Below, piece after piece: positions 1 through 5,132 of a DNA stretch of 5,132 nucleotides; positions within the stretch are counted from its first letter, which is position 1, and each line of letters starts with the position of its first letter. Origin of the DNA: an uncultured Spirochaetia bacterium (lineage in GTDB: Bacteria > Spirochaetota > UBA4802 > JAGODF01); assembly GCA_937967705.1 (NCBI GenBank), contig CALCJG010000327.1:1-5132 (forward strand). Direction: 5' to 3'. The translations under genes and the position numbers were made by a program. The notes beneath the pieces were generated by a model. It did no database searches, was not told where the DNA came from, and worked only from the letters and a program-made list of their open reading frames with translations.

Positions 1-1954
1 CGGGGTTGACATACTGGCTCTGCACAGGGCCCTGGGACAAAACCTTCTACACGGGCGAATTGTTTCCGGAGGGTCCTCCATAACCCAGCAACTGGCACGT
101 ATAGCCTTTCGGGAACGCATGCCCCGTTCAGGCCTTCTGCGAAAGATTGTTGAGCTCTTCTACGCATTCCGTCTCGAGATCCAGTTTTCCAAGGATATGA
201 TCCTGGAAAGCTATCTCAACCGGGTCCCCCTGAAGTTCAATCAGACCGGACTGGTTGCTGCTGCGCGGAGCATATTCAAGCGGGATATACGATTTCTCAC
301 CGATGAGGAACAGGTTGCCCTGGCCGTCCTCATCCGGCAGGGTTATCCAGAAAGGTCCCAATTCCGCAGGCGGTACCTGAAGCTATGGGAACGCGTATAC
401 CCGAACCTTAAATCCGACGGCAAACAGCCGGAGAAGGCCGTTTTCATCGCATCCCCCCCCGCCCTTTTCAACAGGGAGTCTTCCACCCTCCATTTTGAAT
501 CCTGGATACGGCAGCTTGCACCGGACATGGAGGGGGATTTTCAGACAGCGCTTTCGGAGAATCTCAACCAGAGGATTGGCGCCATCCTCAATTCCGAGCT
601 GAAGTTTCTTGAAAAATACGGAGCGGAAAACGGTGCCGTCGTGGTGATGAAAAATCCCTGTCCCGAAAACGGCGGCCGGCTGGAATTGGCGGCCCTGGTG
701 GGCTCAAGAAATTTTCATGGGGATTACGACGGGCAGGTAAACGGCTGCGTAATCGTCCGCACGGCCGGCAGCACGCTGAAGCCTTTTCTCTACTCCATCT
801 CCATGGACCAACTGGGATATCAGCCCAACTCCATTCTCCACGATCAGGACATCAGTCTGCCGTCCGACGAAAAGGAGACCTACCGGCCCCGCAACAACGA
901 CTTATCCTATTGGGGTCCCCTGACCCTTCGCGAGGCGCTGGCTGCATCCCGCAATGTCCCGGCCATCATGATGATCAGCAGGGTGGGCATCCCGGTTTTC
1001 TACCGTTATCTGAAAGAGAACGGCTTCGAACACCTGAAGGGGGAACCGGAGCTCTACGGACCTGGGTTGGCCCTGGGTTCGGGTGGAACGACACTGCTTC
1101 ATCTCACCCGAATGTATGCGGGAATTGCCGGCGGGGGTATCATGCATCCCCTCTTCATTGGTACAGATGACCGGGGGGAAGACCTATACCTGGGTGAAAA
1201 ACGACATCTGATGTCAGAAAGGAGCGCCTTTCAGATTATCCACATACTATCAGACCGTGAAATACGCCGCAGGGCCTTCGGAGAGAGAAATTTTCTCGAT
1301 TTTCCCTTCGATGTCGCTGCCAAGACAGGAACATCCAAGGACTTCAGGGATTCATGGACCATTGGATTCACCCGGGATTACACAGTGGGAGTCTGGATCG
1401 GCAATTTTTCCGGCAAGTCGATGAACGGTGTTTCGGGAGGGTTCGGGGCTGCCAGGGTCTTTCATCAGGTCATCCGACTCGTGACGGAAAGACAGAAGCC
1501 CCGTTTCTTCTATCCTGAAAATCTCCAGGAGATTACGCTCTGCCGTAAATCGGGACTGAGGCCGGCCCCCGGCTGCCCCGTTTACAAGGAGCTACTCGAA
1601 GCCGGCCATCACGAAATCCCGTTATGCGGCATGAATCACGGAGGCATGCCTGTCGCTTCAGAGAACTCGGAAGACATCCCCCGTATCCTTTCTCCCGTCC
1701 AGGGAGAAGTCTACATACTGGACCCCCTGGCGCCCTCCGGTGATCAGTCGGTCCCCGTCAGGATTACCACCGGAAAAAAATCCGCGACGGGCGTCAAGAT
1801 TCCAGGGACATACTTCTACAGCGTCAACGGCGGCAGCAGAAAGGCATTCAGGGGTGATGTGGACGATATCCTAAACCTCTCCCGAGGGGAATATACACTC
1901 CATCTCTATGAAGGCCCCACACTTCTGATGACGGTAAGCTTCCGTGTTCAGTAA
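1..1954 (+). CDS. pbpC: Penicillin-binding protein 1C (bifunctional glycosyltransferase/transpeptidase), 5' partial
   Basis: Class A penicillin-binding protein that polymerises lipid II into glycan strands and crosslinks peptides on the outer face of the inner membrane. The frame is open from base 2 (650 visible residues) and the GT51 motif GGSSITQQ (bases 68-91) precedes the first ATG at 119, so the true start is upstream. Missing are the membrane anchor and the first GT motif with its catalytic Glu; only its tail (GVD) shows. Visible in order, numbering from base 2: GT51 remainder about 1-125, with RKxxE (Glu 51) and YLN (71-73); transpeptidase about 215-515, with STLK (nucleophile Ser 257, bases 770-772), SRN (316-318) and KTGT (441-444); C-terminal BiPBP_C-like beta domain about 560-650, starting at RILSPVQGEVY. 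The QVNG...AGSTLKPFLY arrangement and this C-terminal domain point to PBP1C rather than PBP1A/1B. E. coli PBP1C is about 770 residues, so roughly 100 may be missing. The gene overlaps the next one by 11 bases. Confidence 0.93.
   Translation, partial: GVDILALHRALGQNLLHGRIVSGGSSITQQLARIAFRERMPRSGLLRKIVELFYAFRLEIQFSKDMILESYLNRVPLKFNQTGLVAAARSIFKRDIRFLTDEEQVALAVLIRQGYPERSQFRRRYLKLWERVYPNLKSDGKQPEKAVFIASPPALFNRESSTLHFESWIRQLAPDMEGDFQTALSENLNQRIGAILNSELKFLEKYGAENGAVVVMKNPCPENGGRLELAALVGSRNFHGDYDGQVNGCVIVRTAGSTLKPFLYSISMDQLGYQPNSILHDQDISLPSDEKETYRPRNNDLSYWGPLTLREALAASRNVPAIMMISRVGIPVFYRYLKENGFEHLKGEPELYGPGLALGSGGTTLLHLTRMYAGIAGGGIMHPLFIGTDDRGEDLYLGEKRHLMSERSAFQIIHILSDREIRRRAFGERNFLDFPFDVAAKTGTSKDFRDSWTIGFTRDYTVGVWIGNFSGKSMNGVSGGFGAARVFHQVIRLVTERQKPRFFYPENLQEITLCRKSGLRPAPGCPVYKELLEAGHHEIPLCGMNHGGMPVASENSEDIPRILSPVQGEVYILDPLAPSGDQSVPVRITTGKKSATGVKIPGTYFYSVNGGSRKAFRGDVDDILNLSRGEYTLHLYEGPTLLMTVSFRVQ
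1933..1954 (+). promoter_or_regulatory. Overlapping stop/start junction (translational coupling) between pbpC and the transferase gene
   Basis: The GTG start at 1944 lies inside the last codons of the PBP gene, whose TAA is at 1952-1954. Only a weak purine stretch (GGTAAG, 1933-1938) precedes the GTG, so initiation probably depends on ribosomes finishing the upstream gene. The overlap is read directly; coupling is inferred from this geometry. Confidence 0.5.
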
Positions 1955-3737
1955 ATCGGAACATAATTCATCCCATCAAGCCTGGTCGTCTCTGGCCGAC
2001 TTCGCAATTCTCTGCCTTCTTCTGATTCTGTACTCTTTGTCCGCGGATTTTTCCCTGCATCTTCTTCAGGGACAAAGCCTCATCGCAGCCCTTTCCCAGG
2101 CATTCCGGAATATTCTTTCCGCCCAAGAGGGACATCTCTTCAACGTAGTATTCCGCATCACCTTTCCGGCATCTACCTTTCTCTATTATCTGAGCAGGCG
2201 TTTTTCCTGGAAGCGGCTGGGGATACCGCTACTCTATATCTTCTCCATCCTGAACATGGCGGCCTTCTATCTGGCAAACGTTGTCCGCTACATTTTTAAA
2301 ACTCCCCTGACTGCGGATCTCCTGATATATGTCCTTAAGAATCTCCCCTATCTTCTGGGCGATGCCCTCCCGTTGCTGAGAGAAACCTCACCGCTTCCTC
2401 ACCTTCTTCTGGCTCTTTTTTCTTCTCTGACCGTCCTGACCCTGGACAAGTTTGAGGAAAGAGTCACCCCGGAGACTCGAGGAAAGGCAAAGACCCCCGA
2501 AAAGCTGATACTGTTCCTGATATGTCTGCTTATATCCCTTATCACCCTTAGAGAAATTAAAAAAGGGTTTCTCAAGATAAATTTTTCCGGAGCCTCCACC
2601 CGTTCGGAAATCCCGACCAGGGGCATTCATCATGATTATTTCCGTTCCCGGTTTGGCTTTAATCTGCCCGTCAACACTAATGTTGTCATCTTTATCATGG
2701 AGAGCGCCGGACAGACCCATATCGACCTGGAGCAGTCGCAATTTTTCCGAAAAGAAACCTCCCTGCACACGACACACTTCTTCCTGCCTGTTCCCCACAG
2801 CACATCAACCATATATTCACTCATGACCGGACTGTACAGCTCCCCTCGCACCAGGCCGGCCTTTGATGACTTGAAAAGGGATGCGACTCTCCCGGGCATC
2901 CTCGCCAAAAGGGGCTACACCTGTCATTTCCTCTACTCGGGGCCCGCGCATTTTGAAAGCCTTCACCAGATGCTCACTCATATGGGGTTTTCCATAAGGG
3001 ACAAGGAAGATATGCTCAAAAAGAAGGATCCTTCCACAGGCCGCGAATACAAATCCTTTTCCTGGGGCGTCGATGACAGAGCCTTGAAAAACGAATGTCG
3101 GATGGTGACGAAATTTTCAGCATCTCCCTTCTTTCTCGTGGTGGGATTTTCCAATGCTCATTCCCCCTATTTCAACCCGGATCCTTCTCTATTTCATAGA
3201 TATGACAATGATATCTCCCAGGGCAGACACCGCAATGCCCTGGAATACGGGCTCAGCATCGCCGACAGTATTACTGCCGATATTATCGAAAGCCATCCCG
3301 ATACACTGTTTCTATTGATCTCCGACCACGGGGAATCCTTCGGGGAACATGGCTCGTACCGTCATGATTTCTCTCTTTATAATGAGGAAATACGCATACC
3401 CTTCGCCCTGTATCACAGGAAACTCTCTGGACAAGAGCCTTTGCATTCCGGAACCGTCCTGGATCTACTTCCCACATTCCTGGACATACTGGGCATACCT
3501 CAGGTTATTCCCGTACAGGGACAATCACTGTTCGATCCCGCATACCATCTCGATCTCCACCTCTCCTCCTGGGGCAATGGGCAGAGCAAGGGAATCATAC
3601 AGGAAGATAAAAAGTACCTTTACGAAGCGGATTCAGGTAAGATATGGGTGATGGGTTTGTCTGATGAAGACCGCCGGGTATTGAAGAGAAACTTCATGAC
3701 TGAAATGCTCTTGAAAAGTATGATGCTGCTCAAATAA
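1944..3737 (+). CDS. Membrane-anchored sulfatase / LTA-synthase-like alkaline phosphatase superfamily protein
   Basis: Predicted inner-membrane enzyme with an extracytoplasmic catalytic domain that transfers or hydrolyses a phospho- or sulfo-ester group; the substrate is unknown. Residues 1-205 hold about five or six hydrophobic segments (near 17-42, 66-84, 92-118, 126-142, 149-167, 187-203), as in LtaS-type proteins. Residues 246-520 form the AlkP-fold domain: metal-ligand Glu 253 in VVIFIMES, nucleophile region HSTST (285-289) leading into SLMTGLY, His 406 in SNAHSPY, and SDHGESFGEHG with Asp 461 and His 462. The C-terminal KKYLYEADSGK (556-566) resembles sulfatase tails. No CxPSR formylglycine motif is present, so a classical sulfatase is unlikely; a phosphoglycerol- or phosphoethanolamine-type transferase or a phosphodiesterase fits better. 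The GTG start is the first possible one, because an in-frame TAA lies at 1935-1937. Family assignment is firm; reaction and substrate are not. Confidence 0.88.
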   Translation: MFSKSEHNSSHQAWSSLADFAILCLLLILYSLSADFSLHLLQGQSLIAALSQAFRNILSAQEGHLFNVVFRITFPASTFLYYLSRRFSWKRLGIPLLYIFSILNMAAFYLANVVRYIFKTPLTADLLIYVLKNLPYLLGDALPLLRETSPLPHLLLALFSSLTVLTLDKFEERVTPETRGKAKTPEKLILFLICLLISLITLREIKKGFLKINFSGASTRSEIPTRGIHHDYFRSRFGFNLPVNTNVVIFIMESAGQTHIDLEQSQFFRKETSLHTTHFFLPVPHSTSTIYSLMTGLYSSPRTRPAFDDLKRDATLPGILAKRGYTCHFLYSGPAHFESLHQMLTHMGFSIRDKEDMLKKKDPSTGREYKSFSWGVDDRALKNECRMVTKFSASPFFLVVGFSNAHSPYFNPDPSLFHRYDNDISQGRHRNALEYGLSIADSITADIIESHPDTLFLLISDHGESFGEHGSYRHDFSLYNEEIRIPFALYHRKLSGQEPLHSGTVLDLLPTFLDILGIPQVIPVQGQSLFDPAYHLDLHLSSWGNGQSKGIIQEDKKYLYEADSGKIWVMGLSDEDRRVLKRNFMTEMLLKSMMLLK

Positions 3738-3741
3738 CCCT

Positions 3742-4929
3742 CTATAACGTTTCCGCCCAACGCCTAATTTCCGACACCCTTTTAAAACTTTTAAATTTTA
3801 CCGGCAGCCCTTTATACAACCGTTCGTAACGTTTATTATTGTCAGGAACATCCCCCAAATCCCGGATCAGAACCGCCTTAACCCGTTCACGAAATTTCTT
3901 GACAATCCCGGCATAGACTTCCGGATCACGCTCCCCCGAATCTCCCACCAGGATAAAGCGGTGGAAGGGAAACTGCCGCATTAAATCTTCGATGATTACC
4001 TTCTTGTATTCAAGCTGATCCCCGATTAAAAACCTCAGGGAACTGGAATCCTTCAGACGGAAATCCTTCAAGTGGTAGTAAGCTCGGGGGAAACCGTTTG
4101 CATCAAAGAATTCACAAAGCGATGGGTAAATCTGCCAGGGGGAACCGGATACATAGTGGAACATGTATCCCCGCTTGTGCCACTTCCGATACAGGGAACT
4201 CATCCCCGGCACAGCTCGGAATTCCCGCAGGAATGTATTACGAAATGCTTCCTTTTTATCGCGAACGCATGTAATCTTGACCGTATCATCGATATCAGAT
4301 ATAATTGTTATCCCCTTCAGGGGTAACACATCAACATTATGCGTTATACGATATTTTATATCCTTTCCCCGCACTATCTCAAGAGATAGAGTCCTGGGCT
4401 TATTTCCCCCGAATCGCATTTTTTTTACGGACACCGAAATTTCACCTTCGATATGCCCATTTGGCCTGGAAGGTCCCAGTGTATATTTTTTTCCAAATAA
4501 TCGAACTTCTATTTCCCTCCCCCTCTGATTATCAACAAGAAATTTACGGACTCTTTTCTGAAAAAGGGCATTCTCACTTTCATTCTCAATGTCCACCAGA
4601 CCCTTCAAACCAGACAGCATCATGCTTCTTGCTACAGAAGAATCCTCAGGCTTATAGATCCATCCATGGATGTTTATACACAAAGACTTGTTTTCGGAAT
4701 GATACCCATAAGACGGAAAAAGCATGAGCCTGTCACAATCCTCATCCTGCCCCCTGCAACTATCCGGTTCCGTTAACAGCAAGAGGATAAATGCCATCAG
4801 GAGAAGGAGGATAATGGCGAGATCCTTACCTGAGTGAAACCATCGCCCTCGGCAGATCTCTTGATTCATAGTTTTTTCTGCTCCCATGCGTACGTCTTTC
4901 CCTATATTAAATGGTAGTTTTATGTGCAT
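3742..4929 (-). CDS. App1-family (DUF2183) HAD-fold phosphatase, putative phosphatidate phosphatase, membrane-anchored
   Basis: Member of the App1 family (PF09949-type catalytic domain). Yeast App1 is a Mg-dependent phosphatidate phosphatase; substrates of bacterial members are poorly defined. With the 395-residue start, residues 36-52 form one strongly hydrophobic segment after a basic stretch (RGRWFHSGK), predicting a signal anchor with the rest outside the cytoplasm. Residues about 70-200 carry the family's N-terminal part (FPSYGYH, NIHGWIYKPE, LGPSRPNGH). The catalytic region, about 207-357, has HAD motif I DIDDT (Asp 212, Asp 214), motif II YVSGSPW (259-265), LEYKK with candidate motif III lysine (309/310), and GDSGERDPE (329-337) supplying the acidic metal ligands. 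All expected catalytic residues are present. Start is uncertain: ATG codons at 4929, 4887 and 4869 are in frame; the one at 4869 (375 residues) has GGGAG about 11 bases upstream and keeps the membrane segment. The gene converges on the transferase gene with a 4-base gap. Confidence 0.9.
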   Translation of the reverse strand: MHIKLPFNIGKDVRMGAEKTMNQEICRGRWFHSGKDLAIILLLLMAFILLLLTEPDSCRGQDEDCDRLMLFPSYGYHSENKSLCINIHGWIYKPEDSSVARSMMLSGLKGLVDIENESENALFQKRVRKFLVDNQRGREIEVRLFGKKYTLGPSRPNGHIEGEISVSVKKMRFGGNKPRTLSLEIVRGKDIKYRITHNVDVLPLKGITIISDIDDTVKITCVRDKKEAFRNTFLREFRAVPGMSSLYRKWHKRGYMFHYVSGSPWQIYPSLCEFFDANGFPRAYYHLKDFRLKDSSSLRFLIGDQLEYKKVIIEDLMRQFPFHRFILVGDSGERDPEVYAGIVKKFRERVKAVLIRDLGDVPDNNKRYERLYKGLPVKFKSFKRVSEIRRWAETL

Positions 4930-5074
4930 GCCACACCATACTCAGGCTAGTATCGGTTTTTTCTATTAAATTTGAAGCTGTCAACAGGTATTTTGATATG
5001 AGGCTCTGACCCCTTTTAATATTTTTTTCACAGAAACTCCCACCCCCCTTTTCTTTTCATCATCACCCCCTCTC

Positions 5075-5092
5075 TACCGTATTAATACTGTA
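5075..5092. repeat. 18-base imperfect palindrome, possible operator
   Basis: TACcGTATTAATACtGTA reads the same on both strands except for one mismatched pair (lower case), with a perfect 10-base core GTATTAATAC. It ends 7 bases before the AGGAGG ribosome binding site of the next gene, where a repressor or a -10 region could sit. The symmetry is read directly; an operator role is inferred. Confidence 0.4.
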
Positions 5093-5099
5093 CATCCCC

Positions 5100-5105
5100 A
5101 GGAGG
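5100..5105 (+). promoter_or_regulatory. Strong ribosome binding site for the gene starting at 5111
   Basis: A perfect AGGAGG followed by the 5-base spacer AAACC and then ATG. It is much the strongest Shine-Dalgarno sequence in the window and is what supports calling a real gene start so close to the edge. Confidence 0.8.
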
Positions 5106-5110
5106 AAACC

Positions 5111-5132
5111 ATGGCCCGAAAACAGAGACTGC
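5111..5132 (+). CDS. 3' partial gene start, probably IS200-like / REP-associated Y1 transposase
   Basis: Only seven full codons are visible (MARKQRL), preceded by a perfect ribosome binding site, so a gene start is likely. The basic opening MARKxRL is typical of the Y1 transposases of the IS200/REP-associated (RAYT) type, which commonly begin MARKPRIHFPGA; that match rests on remembered family openings and seven residues only. The catalytic HUH motif and tyrosine would lie beyond the window. Other proteins can start with a similar basic stretch, so the gene start is much more secure than the product name. Confidence 0.5.

Larger units (their letters stand above)
4930..5110. other. Intergenic region between divergent genes
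   Basis: Non-coding spacer of 181 bases that must hold the promoters of both the App1-like gene (leftward) and the gene starting at 5111 (rightward). It contains a TTGACA hexamer on the minus strand (4979-4984) without a well-spaced -10 box, the string GGCTCTGACCCC (5002-5013), an AT-rich patch with seven T (5022-5028), a C/T-rich stretch (about 5037-5077) and the palindrome described separately. No convincing factor-independent terminator or RNA gene is visible. Confidence 0.6.

Noticed and set aside
119..1954. ATG at 119 as the true start of the PBP gene
   Set aside because: The same frame is open back to base 2 and encodes the conserved GVD and GGSSITQQ motifs of the glycosyltransferase domain before this ATG, so it is an internal methionine.
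2388..2798. 136-codon minus-strand open frame inside the transferase gene
   Set aside because: Its product is basic and low-complexity with no recognisable motif, and it lies wholly antisense to a gene with clear catalytic motifs; treated as a shadow frame.
2796..2837. Classical formylglycine-dependent sulfatase
   Set aside because: The nucleophile region reads STSTI where CxPSR or SxPSR would be needed, so the maturation motif is missing.
4305..4727. 140-codon plus-strand open frame opposite the App1-like gene
   Set aside because: It is antisense to the conserved App1 region, has no recognised motif or good ribosome binding site, and overlaps other chance frames of similar quality.
4752..4775. 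Possible lipoprotein cleavage site at Cys 58 of the App1-like protein
   Set aside because: The residues before the Cys read EPDSC; the Pro and Asp at -3 and -2 do not fit the lipobox pattern, so a signal anchor or ordinary signal peptide is preferred.
4979..4984. Minus-strand TTGACA as the -35 box of a promoter for the App1-like gene
   Set aside because: The hexamer is perfect, but the bases 16-18 positions downstream are an A-run with little similarity to TATAAT, and it lies in a segment that may belong to a mobile-element flank.
4971..5030. Factor-independent terminator ahead of the T-run at 5022-5028
   Set aside because: No GC-rich inverted repeat directly precedes the T-run on either strand; only very short chance pairings such as CTGT/ACAG around 4982 are present.

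Overview
The window reads as a stretch of a Gram-negative-type bacterial chromosome that carries cell-envelope genes. It holds two overlapping plus-strand genes, one convergent minus-strand gene, and the first codons of a further plus-strand gene at the right edge. The organism cannot be fixed from sequence alone. A PBP1C-type penicillin-binding protein, a membrane-anchored bacterial App1-family protein and a probable IS200/REP-type transposase start would suit a deltaproteobacterium-like (Desulfobacterota) or related anaerobe. That placement is an inference from gene content, not an identification.

Bases 1-1954 (+) encode a bifunctional class A penicillin-binding protein of the PBP1C type. 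Its N-terminus lies outside the window: the reading frame is open from base 2, and the GT51 motif GGSSITQQ precedes the first in-frame ATG. Bases 1944-3737 (+) encode a polytopic membrane protein with a C-terminal alkaline-phosphatase-superfamily (sulfatase / LTA-synthase-like) catalytic domain. It overlaps the PBP gene by 11 bases and starts with GTG, so the two are probably translationally coupled and form one operon.

Bases 3742-4929 (-) encode an App1-like (DUF2183) HAD-fold phosphatase with one N-terminal membrane segment. It converges on the transferase gene, with only 4 bases between the two stop codons. Bases 4930-5110 are non-coding. They contain a pyrimidine-rich stretch, a near-perfect 18-base palindrome and a strong AGGAGG ribosome binding site. 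From 5111 a new gene starts MARKQRL, which resembles the start of Y1 (IS200/REP-associated) transposases, but the window ends after seven codons.

Taken together, the complete and near-complete genes suggest an envelope-maintenance locus: a peptidoglycan polymerase/crosslinker, a transferase or hydrolase acting on an extracytoplasmic phospho- or sulfo-ester (for example a lipid-head-group-derived group), and a predicted extracytoplasmic phosphatase of phosphatidate type. The functional link between the last one and the operon is inferred only from adjacency. I see no RNA gene, CRISPR array or clear defence system here, and I did not find strong evidence of a wholly new system.
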